This document shows positions 1 to 9,583 of a stretch of 64,000 nt of DNA, piece by piece. The DNA comes from Sediminispirochaeta bajacaliforniensis DSM 16054 (GTDB lineage: Bacteria > Spirochaetota > Spirochaetia > DSM-16054 > Sediminispirochaetaceae), in assembly GCF_000378205.1 (NCBI RefSeq), contig NZ_KB899419.1:1-64000 (forward strand), read 5' to 3'. The notes under the pieces are model-generated. The model did not search any database, had not been told where the DNA came from, and was given only the letters and a program-made list of their open reading frames with translations. The translations under genes and the position numbers were made by a program. The stretch's first letter is position 1. Every line of letters starts with the position of its first letter.

Positions 1-323
1 CGGATCATGTGAGGCAGACGGTACAGTTTGCCCGAAGTACGGTGAACATGCTGGAGCGGCTTGAGATCTACCGATATTATCACAACTTTATGAAGCCCTA
101 TCGGGTTGGAGGGAAGGATGAGAAGCGGGGGCTGACACATGGGGTAGTGGCTGGGATAGAAGGGAAGCGGATAGCATCCGAGTTGAGGAGTCTGTATACC
201 AGGCGGAGGTTTTTCTTACGGAACCAGCCCATGAATCGGAGTGGGAGGGAGCTGTGGGTCCGGTGCATTCCCACGGCCTTACGATGGATGATTGACTATC
301 TGCCTTCTTATGCATGGGCTTAA
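1..323 (+). CDS. Transposase, C-terminal fragment cut by window edge
   Basis: The frame is open to the left edge (codons fall at 3-5, 6-8 and so on), so the true start lies outside. The visible 107 residues include NMLERLEIYRYYHNFMKPYR followed by LTHGVVAGI, the pattern of the C-terminal end of DDE/integrase-core transposases (a YHNFxxPH-like segment, then a T-P/H-x-x-A-G-I segment). It probably belongs to an insertion sequence whose body is left of the window. No terminal inverted repeat could be identified between its stop and the next gene at 361. The exact IS family is not determined. Confidence 0.6.
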   Translation, partial: DHVRQTVQFARSTVNMLERLEIYRYYHNFMKPYRVGGKDEKRGLTHGVVAGIEGKRIASELRSLYTRRRFFLRNQPMNRSGRELWVRCIPTALRWMIDYLPSYAWA

Positions 324-360
324 AGGTAAAGGAATCACCACGATTCCGGACAGTATCCAT

Positions 361-1260
361 CTAAGCCCCTGCCGACCTTTGGATCAGAGGGTAGGTAATG
401 GCATAACTGCAACGCGTCCTAAAGCCAAGCGATCGGTAGAGCGCAACGGCGGCTTCATTATCACGACGGACATAAAGCGTTTCATACTGACCTCGAGATG
501 CAACCGCAGCCATCACCCTTTTCAAGGTTTGATATGCTATCCCCATTCCCCGATATTCCGGTCTGGTGTAAACCCCTCCAATTTGGCAATAACGGAAGGC
601 AATGGCGTTTGTACCAGCCTTCGCTACGGGAATATTTCCCACCATGGCACCGAAAATTAGCTGTCTGCGGCATTGGTTTCTAAAGTGAATAAGTCCGGCT
701 TCCTCGTTGTAGTGCTGGGGATCGGTGACCACTTCTTCTATCTGGTAGGCCCGCTCCACGGGGAAAAAGCGTTCCGCATCATCGGCGGAAAGGCGCCTAA
801 CCGAAAGACGGGGGATGGTAATTCGTTTTTCTTTTTCTCCCTTTTCCTCTTCCGCGAGTTTGCGGGTCATAAGGTAAAAAAGCTTCCTTTCCGAAACGCT
901 ACACCGAAGAGCTTCTTCGCTCAGTCTTACATCCTCTTCTCGTCCCAATAGACAGTAGATTGCTCTATATTCTTTTCTGAAACGCAGGAGGATATCCTGT
1001 AATTCATCATAACGGGGAGGATGCGTTTCATGGAAAAGGGGGAGATAGAGGCCATTCGAACAGAACAACACGAGGCCTCTGATCCCTTTGTTATCCTCCG
1101 CTTCCGGGAGATACCAGAGCGACCCATTCTTTTTAGGGGGCAGTTTCGGTATGCCGTATTCCTGGATTCGTGAGGCAAGGGTTGCGGCACGGTACTCTCT
1201 GGGGGCAAGAAACTCCATGATGCGCGGAAGATCTTGCTGACCCGCTTTTTTCCAGTTCAT
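361..1260 (-). CDS. GNAT-family N-acetyltransferase
   Basis: 299 aa. The C-terminal half (about residues 150-295) is a GNAT acetyl-CoA-binding domain: the strand QIGGVYTRPEYRG runs into the pyrophosphate-binding loop YRGMGIA, and the segment RRDNEAAVALYRSLGFR is the usual last helix and strand. The N-terminal half (1-140) is a second, less conserved domain of the kind seen in two-domain GNAT proteins. The substrate cannot be read from sequence. Its ATG overlaps the TGA of the upstream GH3 gene (ATGA), so it is probably translationally coupled and the last gene of a trxB-GH3-GNAT unit. Confidence 0.82.
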   Translation of the reverse strand: MNWKKAGQQDLPRIMEFLAPREYRAATLASRIQEYGIPKLPPKKNGSLWYLPEAEDNKGIRGLVLFCSNGLYLPLFHETHPPRYDELQDILLRFRKEYRAIYCLLGREEDVRLSEEALRCSVSERKLFYLMTRKLAEEEKGEKEKRITIPRLSVRRLSADDAERFFPVERAYQIEEVVTDPQHYNEEAGLIHFRNQCRRQLIFGAMVGNIPVAKAGTNAIAFRYCQIGGVYTRPEYRGMGIAYQTLKRVMAAVASRGQYETLYVRRDNEAAVALYRSLGFRTRCSYAITYPLIQRSAGA

Positions 1261-2933
1261 TGTGTGTTCAGAGAAACCGGTACGGTTCCTGTTGGCTGAA
1301 AGGCCCCGGTTAAGGCAGAAAACCCCGCTTCTATGGACTGCCTGCCTGTTCCATAGACCGCAAGGGCGTTTTCAACCCAGGGAATGTCTTTTAGGTAAAT
1401 AGGTGTAAGGACAGAGATGACATAAATTCGATCGGCAAAGCCTTTGAGTTCTTCGAGAACCTGGGCGCTGTTGGGATTTGCCAGACAAAAAACAACGGTA
1501 TCGTAATTTTCCATACGTTGTTTTAAGCGTTTTATAACCTGCGGATCGGCGCTGAAAAAGGGTGAATAATCGTAATCGAAGCTGTCGGCGCCGGGAAAAA
1601 AGGTAGCGCCTATAGAGAGAAAGGCATTCAACTGCCCGACAAGAAGCACCTTTCCTGCTTCCTGTGGCTGTAACGGGATCGTTTCACCGCGAATAAGAGA
1701 GACACTTCGATGTGCCTGGGAAAGAAAAAAAGCGGAGCCGTCGGCATCGGGAATCTGTTCGGCAATTTCACGGGGGTCGGGATGAAGAGGAACCGCATCT
1801 TTTCCTCTCAGATACCGAAGCTTGGTCTCGATGACCCTTCGTGCAGCTTCCCGTACCACTGCGGTCGTTTCGGGGGACTGGCTCATTGTCGAAAGTATGT
1901 GCTGACGGATTTTACGATAGGTATCGGTATCTCTACTCACCATGATCATGTCATTACCTGCAAGAATTGCCTGAAGCGATGCTGCGGGGACTCCACCGTA
2001 GACTGCAGCGCCGTTCATCTGCATATCGTCGGTAATAATAAGCCCCTGGAAGCCTATCTTCTCCCTCAGAAGCCCGGTAAGCAGGGTTTTACTCAAGGAA
2101 GCAGGTTCGTCCGTGCCCGTTATCTTCGGATAGGCGATATGCCCGCTCATGATCGCCGGCAGGCCCTCCTTAACGAGAAATCGATACGGTACAAGCTCCC
2201 TGTCCCATATCGTTTGAAAATCGGCATCGATGATCGGAAGGGTCCCGTGAGAGTCCTTATCCGTGGCGCCGTGACCGGGATAGTGTTTTGCCGTACAGAC
2301 AATGCCTGCTTCCTGCATGCCGTGAAAATAGGCAACAGAGAGCTGAGCGGTTTTTACGGGATCGGAAGAAAAGGCCCGGGGACCGATAACGTCGGCCTTG
2401 GGATTTGTATAGACATCTACGGTAGGGGCAAAATTCATGTTGATGCCGAGGACCCGGAGTTCTTTGCCGATGTAATACCCGGTTTTATATGCGTCCCAGG
2501 CAATCCCGGAAGCCCCGATGGCTAAATTCCCGGGAGTTACACTGGTATCCCCTTTTACATGACGAACCCATCCCCCCTCCTGGTCGGTTGCCACGAAAAG
2601 CGGGATGGAAAATCGATTTTCCTCACTCAAATGTTGAAGCGTAGAAACGGTGTTCCCCAGCTTCAGAAGATTACCGGCGTTCCAGCCGAAAATCTTGATA
2701 CCGCCGATCTCATAGCGGTCCACCCATTCGATGATTTCCTTGGAAGGATCCTCACCGAAATAACCGATAAGCATAAGCTGTCCGACAAGTTCCTCATCGC
2801 TCATCGCATCGGCGATCGACTTCGAAAGTTCTTTCGCCGGAGTATCGTCATAAAAGTCGAGCGCCCCAAGGCCGAAACAGGGAAGAAGCCAGAAACAGAG
2901 CAAAATGAGAAATACGGCCCGGGGATTCGACAT
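1257..2933 (-). CDS. Glycoside hydrolase family 3, beta-N-acetylhexosaminidase (NagZ-like), exported
   Basis: About 558 aa. A signal peptide is visible at the N-terminus (hydrophobic VFLILLCFWLLPCFG, cleavage near residue 25). The GH3 TIM barrel follows: ATDQEGGWVRH, then KHYPGHGATDKDSHGTLP with the Asp-Ser-His dyad typical of NagZ-type enzymes, then the nucleophile region ITDDMQMNGA. Residues from about 400 form a C-terminal GH3_C-like domain, so it is longer than Gram-negative NagZ (about 340 aa). Likely role: removing beta-linked N-acetylglucosamine from peptidoglycan or chitin-type oligosaccharides outside the inner membrane. The start is taken at the ATG at 2933; a GTG lies directly before it. 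It begins 6 nt after the trxB stop. Confidence 0.86.
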   Translation of the reverse strand: MSNPRAVFLILLCFWLLPCFGLGALDFYDDTPAKELSKSIADAMSDEELVGQLMLIGYFGEDPSKEIIEWVDRYEIGGIKIFGWNAGNLLKLGNTVSTLQHLSEENRFSIPLFVATDQEGGWVRHVKGDTSVTPGNLAIGASGIAWDAYKTGYYIGKELRVLGINMNFAPTVDVYTNPKADVIGPRAFSSDPVKTAQLSVAYFHGMQEAGIVCTAKHYPGHGATDKDSHGTLPIIDADFQTIWDRELVPYRFLVKEGLPAIMSGHIAYPKITGTDEPASLSKTLLTGLLREKIGFQGLIITDDMQMNGAAVYGGVPAASLQAILAGNDMIMVSRDTDTYRKIRQHILSTMSQSPETTAVVREAARRVIETKLRYLRGKDAVPLHPDPREIAEQIPDADGSAFFLSQAHRSVSLIRGETIPLQPQEAGKVLLVGQLNAFLSIGATFFPGADSFDYDYSPFFSADPQVIKRLKQRMENYDTVVFCLANPNSAQVLEELKGFADRIYVISVLTPIYLKDIPWVENALAVYGTGRQSIEAGFSALTGAFQPTGTVPVSLNTQ

Positions 2934-2938
2934 CACTG

Positions 2939-3874
2939 TTAGGTGTAACTCTGGCCCTTTAGGTCGTCAATATATTGTGATGCACAATGAGTGGCGATTG
3001 CGCCATCGCTTGCGGCCACAACGAGCTGCCTGAAGGGGGTATTTCTCACATCACCAACAGCATAGAGTCCGGAAATCTCCGTTTCCATACACTGGTTGGT
3101 AACGATGTATCCTGCCTCGTCCTTCTTTATTTCAGGAAGAATAGCGGTCTGTGGGTCAGATCCGATGAAAACAAAGACGGCATCGACTTCTTCTTCATAC
3201 TCCTCACCGTTTTTGTTGTTAAAAAAGACTCCTTTCTCAACCTTCATGGATCCCTTTATCTCTTTCAGTTCGGTGTTGAATCGTACTTCAATATTCTTAT
3301 TTGCCACGACCCTATCGGCAAGTGCCTTTTGGGCCCGAAATCGGTCTCGTCGATGGATGAGGATGACCTTATCGGTCAAATTCGCCAGGAACATCGATTC
3401 ATCACAGGCAGCATCACCGCCGCCGACTACGAGAATCTTCTTGTTACGGAAAAAGGGCCCGTCGCAGGTTGCACAGTAGCTCACCCCCCGGCCGGTAAAC
3501 TCTTTTTCTCCGGAAATACCAAGATGACGGTGCTTAGCTCCCGTTGCAACGATAATCGTAAGGGAGGTAATAGTGCCCTTGGATGTCTCGATGTTGAAGA
3601 TATTATCCTCTTTTTTAAGTGATCTCACCGTTGCCGTTAAGAACTCGGCACCGAAGTTTCGGGCTTGCTGTTCAAAACGTTGTGAGAATTCTATACCTGA
3701 AATCGGTTCGGGGAAGCCGGGATAATTTTCCAAGTCGGCTATTATCAGGCATTGGCCTCCTGGCGCCATTTCTTCGATGACGACCACTTTCAAATTGGCC
3801 CTGGCAGCATATTGTGCTGCGGTGAGTCCCGCTGCCCCTCCACCGATAATCGCTACATCGTAATCGGTATTCAT
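2939..3874 (-). CDS. trxB: Thioredoxin reductase (NADPH)
   Basis: 311 aa. FAD-binding GGGAAG motif near the N-terminus, the redox-active CATC disulfide motif within SYCATCDGPFF, a second nucleotide-binding VVGGGDAACDE motif for NADPH, and the C-terminal AVGDVR FAD motif. It reduces thioredoxin in the cytoplasm. The frame extends upstream to 3904, but the ATG at 3874 is preceded at good spacing by TAGGAGGA (3881-3888), which decides the start. First gene of a trxB-GH3-GNAT unit and divergent from the flagellar operon starting at 4057. Confidence 0.95.
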   Translation of the reverse strand: MNTDYDVAIIGGGAAGLTAAQYAARANLKVVVIEEMAPGGQCLIIADLENYPGFPEPISGIEFSQRFEQQARNFGAEFLTATVRSLKKEDNIFNIETSKGTITSLTIIVATGAKHRHLGISGEKEFTGRGVSYCATCDGPFFRNKKILVVGGGDAACDESMFLANLTDKVILIHRRDRFRAQKALADRVVANKNIEVRFNTELKEIKGSMKVEKGVFFNNKNGEEYEEEVDAVFVFIGSDPQTAILPEIKKDEAGYIVTNQCMETEISGLYAVGDVRNTPFRQLVVAASDGAIATHCASQYIDDLKGQSYT

Positions 3875-4008
3875 GCGCAATCCTCCTAAAAGCACCTTCA
3901 GCATAGCATAAGATGCAAAAAATGTGAACTACAGGTAAATATATTAAAAATACTATATAAAGACAACCTGTGACTTTTGTAGTGTTTCGAATCCTGGTGA
4001 AACTCTTC

Positions 4009-4035
4009 TTAACAGTCGCATAAAAATGCCGATGA
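4009..4035 (+). promoter_or_regulatory. Candidate sigma-28 (FliA-type) promoter of flgN operon
   Basis: TTAA at 4009-4012, a 15-nt spacer, then GCCGATGA at 4028-4035. The -10 box matches 7 of 8 bases of the FliA consensus GCCGATAA and the spacing matches TAAA-N15-GCCGATAA. It lies just upstream of a late flagellar operon, where sigma-28 control is expected. Confidence 0.5.
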
Positions 4036-4056
4036 TAAAGGATGAGGAGTGTTCGT

Positions 4057-4551
4057 ATGCAGTCATTGACGGAAAAACTGGAAAAGAGTATGGAGCAGGA
4101 GCGGGACCTGATTTTGCAGTTTTCTCTCTGGGAGCGGGACTTGAATCAACATGTTTGCAAGCGAGACTGGAAAAAACTTCAGAAGGTGATGGCGAGTGCC
4201 GAAGCGCTTTCCGATGAGCTTGATAAACAGGAGCAGATGAGATGTGAAGTTTTCGCTCAGCTACGGGATGCGGTTGGGGAGCTTCCTGATGCGGGGTTTT
4301 ATCAGGTGGCTGTTCATCTTCCGGCAGAAGAACGAGAGCGCCTTTCTGCTCTGTTTCGTGAACTGAAAATGGCGGTTGTGAATTTGCGCGGGATTGTTTG
4401 GGGAATCGATGCCTACGTGCGGGCCGTTCAGGGGACGCTAAAGGGTATCATCGGAGAGATGAGTCCAATGCGACGCGGAACAATCTATGCGAAGAACGGC
4501 GGAGCTCGCCAGAGTGAGGCCGGGCCCCTGATTCTGAATCGGCAGTTATAG
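4057..4551 (+). CDS. flgN: FlgN-type flagellar export chaperone
   Basis: 164 aa, largely helical and charged, matching the FlgN family by size and by its position immediately before flgK. FlgN proteins bind the C-termini of the junction proteins FlgK and FlgL in the cytoplasm and deliver them to the flagellar export gate. The start is taken at the ATG at 4057 because GAGGAG at 4044-4049 gives 7-nt spacing; an in-frame ATG at 4042 has a poorer site. First gene of flgN-flgK-flgL-fliW-csrA. FlgN proteins diverge strongly, so the call leans on context. Confidence 0.75.
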   Translation: MQSLTEKLEKSMEQERDLILQFSLWERDLNQHVCKRDWKKLQKVMASAEALSDELDKQEQMRCEVFAQLRDAVGELPDAGFYQVAVHLPAEERERLSALFRELKMAVVNLRGIVWGIDAYVRAVQGTLKGIIGEMSPMRRGTIYAKNGGARQSEAGPLILNRQL

Positions 4552-4560
4552 GAGCCTTGT

Positions 4561-6444
4561 ATGCAGTCAACCTTTACCGGAATTGAGATGGGAAAACGGA
4601 GTGTCGTAGCTCATGCCCAGGGCCTATCCACGGTCGGTCATAATATTACCAACGCCGCAACCGAGGGGTACAGCAGACAGCGGGTCGAGATGTCTCCCTA
4701 CGAACCGATCTATGTCCCCGGCCTCAATCGAGAGGAGACTGCAGGTCAGATGGGGCAAGGGGTTGTTGCAGAGAGGATCAGCCGTGCCCATGATTCCATT
4801 TTGGAAAAACGGATCGTCTCTCAATCCTCGGGAAAAGGATATTGGGATGTGAGAGATTCCTATATTTTGATGGCTGAACAGGTCTACAACGAGCCTTCAG
4901 AGCTCTCTGTGAGGGGCCTCATGGATAAATTCTGGGAGTCCTGGCAGGATCTTTCCCTGCATCCGGAGGATAATGCCTCCAGGCTTGCAATCATTGAACG
5001 CGGCGACTCCCTTATGGATGGGATTCACCGGCGCTATGAGGGACTCAAGGATATCAGAGAGATGCTCGAACAGGATATCCAGGTAACGGTGGATCGTGTT
5101 AATAACATCACCAGCGATATCGCCGACCTTAATCGTGAAATCATCAAGGTAAAGGCGATGGGCGACGAGCCAAATGATCTTTTGGATCGTCGTGATCTCC
5201 TTGTAAGAAAACTTGCGGATATCATCGACATCAGCGTGGATGACCGGGATCCCGATGAATTTACCGTTCATTCTGGGGGAATGCATCTGGTCCAGGGGGA
5301 TGTGGTAACGAAGATCGCCGCCGATCCTGATCCCCGAAACGAAGGCTACAGCAGGGTCGTATGGGAGGCTTCCGGAGAGGATTTTCGGCCGAAAAACGGA
5401 CGCCTTGCAGCGATGGTTGAGCTTCGGGATGGCGATATTCGCAAAGAGATCCAGGAACTCGACACCATGACCGTCAATTTTGTGGATATGGTGAATGAAG
5501 TCCACCGGGCTGGCTACGGTCTTAACGGGAAGACGGGTATAGATTTCTTTACCGAGTATCCCTTTGTGGCCAATGCCAATGGAAATTACGACCGAAACGG
5601 CGACGGAGCCTTTGATTCGACCTACATCTACCGGATCAACGGAAGCAACAGCCTGAATCCTCAGGAACAGGTGGGAATAAGCGGAACCCTTCGCTTGTCC
5701 GGTAGCGATGGTGCGGTGGAAATCGATTATGAGCCCACCGATACGGTGGATGATATTGTAAAACGCATTAACGCTTCAGGTTCCGAAGTTGTTGCCCGTT
5801 TCGATCGCCTTGGCAGTCTTTCTCTAAAAGGAACTCCGGCAGCCGGTACAGAAAACCCGGATTTTGTGATCCGCGGCATCGAGGATAGCGGACAGTTCCT
5901 TGTCGGATATGCCGGGATCTTAGAGGCAAGTGGACAAGAAGGTGCGTATAGCTGGGACGGAGCCGATGGTGTTCTCGCGCTTCGGGGCGGAGAGGATGGG
6001 GCAGGGTATGCGGTCGCTCCCTTAAGCCATCCTTCCGGCTGGATTGAGATCAATCGCCAGGTTAAGGCCGAGCCTGCAACCATAGCGGCAGGTCTCGGAG
6101 AAAACGGGCGTCCCGCTCAGCCTGGAGATGGCTCAGCCGCTCTGGCTATCGCCGCCCTTCGAGATCGAGACGTCATGGTCGGCAGTTACCGCAGTTTTGA
6201 TGAATACTTTTCCAGTGCCGTTGCAAGGGTCGGGTTAAAGGGTGAAACCGCCCAGCGGTCATTGGAAACCGAAGAGGCCATTATGAAGGATCTTTCGGAT
6301 AAACGGGAGTCGATTGCCGGAGTCAACCTTGATGAAGAGCTTGCAAACATGATCAAATTTCAGCACGGCTATGCTGCGGCAAGCCGTTTTATTACAGCGG
6401 TCGACGAGATGCTCGACGTCATTATCAACCGCATGGGTGCATAA
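4561..6444 (+). CDS. flgK: Flagellar hook-associated protein 1 (hook-filament junction)
   Basis: 627 aa. The N-terminus carries the flagellar rod/hook signature SVVAHAQGLSTVGHNITNAA followed by GYSRQRVEM. The C-terminus ends with the paired motif GVNLDEELANMIKFQHGYAA and a long amphipathic helix, as in FlgK. FlgK forms the first ring between hook and filament. The middle (about residues 330-500) is a large beta-rich insertion. Nine bases separate it from flgN and eleven from flgL. Confidence 0.96.
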   Translation: MQSTFTGIEMGKRSVVAHAQGLSTVGHNITNAATEGYSRQRVEMSPYEPIYVPGLNREETAGQMGQGVVAERISRAHDSILEKRIVSQSSGKGYWDVRDSYILMAEQVYNEPSELSVRGLMDKFWESWQDLSLHPEDNASRLAIIERGDSLMDGIHRRYEGLKDIREMLEQDIQVTVDRVNNITSDIADLNREIIKVKAMGDEPNDLLDRRDLLVRKLADIIDISVDDRDPDEFTVHSGGMHLVQGDVVTKIAADPDPRNEGYSRVVWEASGEDFRPKNGRLAAMVELRDGDIRKEIQELDTMTVNFVDMVNEVHRAGYGLNGKTGIDFFTEYPFVANANGNYDRNGDGAFDSTYIYRINGSNSLNPQEQVGISGTLRLSGSDGAVEIDYEPTDTVDDIVKRINASGSEVVARFDRLGSLSLKGTPAAGTENPDFVIRGIEDSGQFLVGYAGILEASGQEGAYSWDGADGVLALRGGEDGAGYAVAPLSHPSGWIEINRQVKAEPATIAAGLGENGRPAQPGDGSAALAIAALRDRDVMVGSYRSFDEYFSSAVARVGLKGETAQRSLETEEAIMKDLSDKRESIAGVNLDEELANMIKFQHGYAAASRFITAVDEMLDVIINRMGA

Positions 6445-6455
6445 AGGTGGAGTAG

Positions 6456-7700
6456 ATGAAACGCGTTAGTACCTATCAACCCAATTACGATATGCAGTAC
6501 TATCTCAGGCGGCGTAACAACGAGATGAGCAGGGTCCAGAACCAGATTGGTAGTCAGAGCAGGATTACCAATCTCCGGGACGATCCCATTGCCGCCGCAC
6601 ATTCGGTCCGTTACAAATCGGCGGTCGACAGGCTTTCTCAGTTCGATCAGAATGCTGCAATGGTTCTTGATGAGGGAAGAATTGCCGAGAGTTACCTCAA
6701 GAGTGCCAACGATATACTCCACCAGGTCCGTGAACTCGCCGTCAAGGGAGCAAACGATACCTTGAACAAGGACGATAAGCGGATGATAGGCGGCGAGATT
6801 GATCAGCTCCTCAAGGAATTAGTCGAAATCGCCAATGCCCGAGGCCCTGACGGGACCAGTTTTTTCGCCGGTGACCGGACCATGAGTCCCGCCTATCGAG
6901 TCATCCAGGGAAGTCTTGACGGGGGAAGGAGCTACGGGGTCACAGATGTTGAATATATAGGGACCATTACCCCTCCGAAGGCTGAAGTAGGTTCCGGTAA
7001 CTATATTCAGGCCGGGTTTTCCGGTAACAATCTGTTCTGGGCGGAACAGCAGCAGCTCTTTTCCGGACGGGATGCTTCGTCCTATACCTTGACGGAAGAT
7101 TCTCTCGTTCGTATCGATAATGAATATGTCAAGCTTTCTGCCGGGGATAATATTCATGCAATCATTGCAAAGATCAATGATTCGGCAGCCGCTGTAAAGG
7201 CTTCTCTCGATCCGGTGGAAAATAGTCTTGTGCTCTCTACTACTTCGCCACATCAGCTTTGGCTTGAGGATGTCGGAGACGGACGGGTTTTGAAGGATTT
7301 GGGGGTTATCGCAGAGATAGGGAAGGCTCCCTACAATCTTGCCCGGGGAGCAAGCCTTTCCGGCGGCTCACTTTTTGATATGGTCATGAATCTGCGGGAT
7401 TCTCTTTTGAAAGGTGATACCATTGAAATCGGGGGAAGTGCTTTAAAGGGTATCTCCATGGCTCAGGACAATTTGATTGAAACAATGTCGGGTCTTGGTT
7501 CCAGGGATGAGCGTCTTCAGCTGATCCGTCAGAGGATTGCTCAGGAAAAACCTGAAATAGTAAACAGGGACAGTCAGGAAAACGATGTTGATTTGGCCGA
7601 AGCTATTACCGATCTTACAGCTCTGGAACAGAGCCATAAAGCAGCGCTCCAGACTGCCGGAAAGATACTTCAGCCGACCTTGCTTGATTTCCTCAGATAG
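6456..7700 (+). CDS. flgL: Flagellar hook-associated protein 3
   Basis: 414 aa. The N-terminal helix (about 1-140) contains the flagellin-like segment SRITNLRDDPIAAAHSVRYK, and the C-terminal helix has DLAEAITDLTALEQSHKAAL, both characteristic of FlgL. The central 130-330 region is beta-rich and longer than in enteric FlgL (about 317 aa in total). It forms the second junction ring, on which FlaB polymerises. RBS GGTGGAG precedes the ATG. Third gene of the late flagellar operon. Confidence 0.95.
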   Translation: MKRVSTYQPNYDMQYYLRRRNNEMSRVQNQIGSQSRITNLRDDPIAAAHSVRYKSAVDRLSQFDQNAAMVLDEGRIAESYLKSANDILHQVRELAVKGANDTLNKDDKRMIGGEIDQLLKELVEIANARGPDGTSFFAGDRTMSPAYRVIQGSLDGGRSYGVTDVEYIGTITPPKAEVGSGNYIQAGFSGNNLFWAEQQQLFSGRDASSYTLTEDSLVRIDNEYVKLSAGDNIHAIIAKINDSAAAVKASLDPVENSLVLSTTSPHQLWLEDVGDGRVLKDLGVIAEIGKAPYNLARGASLSGGSLFDMVMNLRDSLLKGDTIEIGGSALKGISMAQDNLIETMSGLGSRDERLQLIRQRIAQEKPEIVNRDSQENDVDLAEAITDLTALEQSHKAALQTAGKILQPTLLDFLR

Positions 7701-7731
7701 CCTGAAGCGGTGAAAGAAAGGAGACGGTAAC

Positions 7732-8190
7732 ATGAAAGTACAAACCAAGCCTTACGGCCTTATCGATGTTGATGCACGGCAATTGATCAGTTTTCCCTCG
7801 GGTATATTCGGCTTTGAAACCCTCAATCGTTATGTGTTGCTCGATGCCATCCAGCAACCTTTTTATTGGCTTCAGTCGATCGATGTCCCGGAAATTGCCT
7901 TTGTCCTGATTAGTCCCTTCATTTTTCGTCCCGATTACGATCCTGTCCTTTCCAGCGATGAGTACCATGAGATTGGGCTTGAAGGAAGCGATGACGATGA
8001 TCTATTGCTTTTCACCATCGTTACCATACCACCGAACAATCACAGCGGTATGACGGCGAATCTTCAGGGGCCTGTCATTATCAACAGAAAGACTAGGGTC
8101 GCACGGCAGGCAATCGCGGGCGACACAAACTGGCGTACCAAGCATCTGATCATGGATGAGTTTGCCGGGCAAAGGAATGCGGCATGCTGA
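7732..8190 (+). CDS. fliW: Flagellar assembly factor FliW
   Basis: 152 aa. FliW hallmarks are visible: [20 protein letters not shown] near the N-terminus, [16 protein letters not shown], and near the C-terminus [19 protein letters not shown]. In the known circuit FliW is an allosteric antagonist of CsrA: free FliW binds either unexported flagellin or CsrA, releasing flagellin mRNA from CsrA repression. RBS AGGAG lies 8 nt before the ATG. It overlaps csrA by 7 nt, a fliW-csrA pairing kept in many flagellated bacteria. Confidence 0.95.
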   Translation: MKVQTKPYGLIDVDARQLISFPSGIFGFETLNRYVLLDAIQQPFYWLQSIDVPEIAFVLISPFIFRPDYDPVLSSDEYHEIGLEGSDDDDLLLFTIVTIPPNNHSGMTANLQGPVIINRKTRVARQAIAGDTNWRTKHLIMDEFAGQRNAAC

Positions 8191-8435
8191 TCCTCGCACG
8201 GAAGGTCAACGAGCGGATTATCATCGGAGACTCAATTGAGATATCGGTTGTCGATATTCGTGGTGATCAGGTTAAGCTCGGCATAGAGGCCCCTCGGAAC
8301 GTCAAGGTGTATCGCCATGAGGTCTTTGAAGCCATACAGGAAGAAAACCGGGCTGCCGCTACATCGAATGTTACGGACCTCCCTGAAATCGATCTTTTTG
8401 CCGGGAAAAAAAAGAATCCTTCCGATAAGTCCTAA
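8184..8435 (+). CDS. csrA: Carbon storage regulator, RNA-binding translational repressor
   Basis: 83 aa. The N-terminal [16 protein letters not shown] and the segment [21 protein letters not shown] are the conserved CsrA core. CsrA is a small beta-swapped dimer that binds GGA-containing hairpin loops in mRNA leaders. The C-terminal tail (about residues 60-83) is longer than the 61-aa enteric protein, as usual when FliW is present. It is coupled to fliW by a 7-nt overlap. Probable targets are the two flaB leaders in this window (see the hairpins at 16355 and 17456). Confidence 0.96.
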   Translation: MLILARKVNERIIIGDSIEISVVDIRGDQVKLGIEAPRNVKVYRHEVFEAIQEENRAAATSNVTDLPEIDLFAGKKKNPSDKS

Positions 8436-9583
8436 GAATCTTCAGAAAACTCATCATCAAAGCGGTCATGCACCTTGGCAAAGCGATCACGCAGTTTTTT
8501 AAAGTGTGCTATAATCGCAGGATCGAATTGAGTTCCTGCACCCTGCAAAATAATTGAACAAGATGTTTCGTGAGGAATGGGATCTTTGTAGCTCCTCTTC
8601 ATGCGCAGCGCATCGTAGACATCGCAGACTGTTACGATTCTCGCAGCAAGAGGTATCATATCCCCAGCAAGGCTATAGGGGTATCCATTGCCATCCCAGC
8701 GTTCGTGATGGTGAAGAGCAATCTGTTTTGCCATGATATTGGGATACGAGTTGAGAATATAGGCACCGTTGATGGTATGCTCTTTCATGATTATCCATTC
8801 CCGGGCATCCAGGGGGCCTTCCTTGTTTAAAATATCGTCGGGCGTACCGATTTTCCCTACATCATGCATAGGTGCAAGAAAGTAGATATCATCGATGAAT
8901 CCGGGAGTGACCTGCTCCGAAAAAGCAGAATCATCCCCCATGGACGTGGCAAGTAGTCTGGCATATTCACCGACACGCTGAATATGGTATCCCGTGTCGT
9001 TATCCTTCAGCTTCGACGCCTCCAGAAGGCTGAGAAAGGTACCCCTAAGCAGTGTTCGATGTTCATGGGTCACATCATCCACCATCATTATCCAGAATTC
9101 CGGCACTTCTTTTGACTCCTTTTTTCTGACAGGAGAGAAAAGGAGGTTTAACTCCACCGGGAGTTTCAGCTTGCTCGGAAGATAGAGCCCTTTTTTGGTG
9201 GAATAATGCAGTTCTTTGCTTCGCAGTTCGGAGAGAAGGAGTGTGGCGGCCTCGGCCGAAAGCGTCGGAGAAAGGAGCTTCCCCAATCCCACACCGGGGC
9301 TGCAGTCGGTAAAGAAGGAAAAAAAGGCGGAATTTGCCCACCTGACATGGAGGGTTTCGTCGATTACTGCACAGGGCAAAACAGTATGCGCCAGCATTGA
9401 CGAGGTATTCAGATCAGAAATGTCGAGGTGAGGGGAAGCGGAAGAGGAAGAGGCTATCTCATCTACCTCTTCGACTTCTGTAAGCTCTTCGAGATCTCCG
9501 ATACTCTCTGCCTGTCGGATATCACTGCCGTTCGTGACGAGCCCCCTCTTCTGTCTATTTTTTACGCGACAACTCCGCCTCAC
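8432..9583 (-). CDS. PAS-like plus HD-GYP domain protein (probable cyclic-di-GMP phosphodiesterase)
   Basis: Roughly 380 aa from a GTG at 9583. A PAS-like segment ([20 protein letters not shown]) is followed by an HD-GYP domain: [17 protein letters not shown], then [12 protein letters not shown], then [21 protein letters not shown] proteins hydrolyse cyclic-di-GMP. The frame stays open far upstream inside tsaB, but that part is low-complexity out-of-frame sequence. The start is uncertain: the GTG at 9583 overlaps the end of tsaB and has no strong RBS, and the next ATG is at 9397. Its stop overlaps the csrA stop convergently by 4 nt. Confidence 0.8.
   Translation of the reverse strand: MRRSCRVKNRQKRGLVTNGSDIRQAESIGDLEELTEVEEVDEIASSSSASPHLDISDLNTSSMLAHTVLPCAVIDETLHVRWANSAFFSFFTDCSPGVGLGKLLSPTLSAEAATLLLSELRSKELHYSTKKGLYLPSKLKLPVELNLLFSPVRKKESKEVPEFWIMMVDDVTHEHRTLLRGTFLSLLEASKLKDNDTGYHIQRVGEYARLLATSMGDDSAFSEQVTPGFIDDIYFLAPMHDVGKIGTPDDILNKEGPLDAREWIIMKEHTINGAYILNSYPNIMAKQIALHHHERWDGNGYPYSLAGDMIPLAARIVTVCDVYDALRMKRSYKDPIPHETSCSIILQGAGTQFDPAIIAHFKKLRDRFAKVHDRFDDEFSEDS

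Noticed and set aside
1710-2525. 271-codon plus-strand open frame inside the GH3 gene
   Set aside because: The opposite strand encodes GH3 catalytic motifs; this frame has no recognisable domain or RBS.
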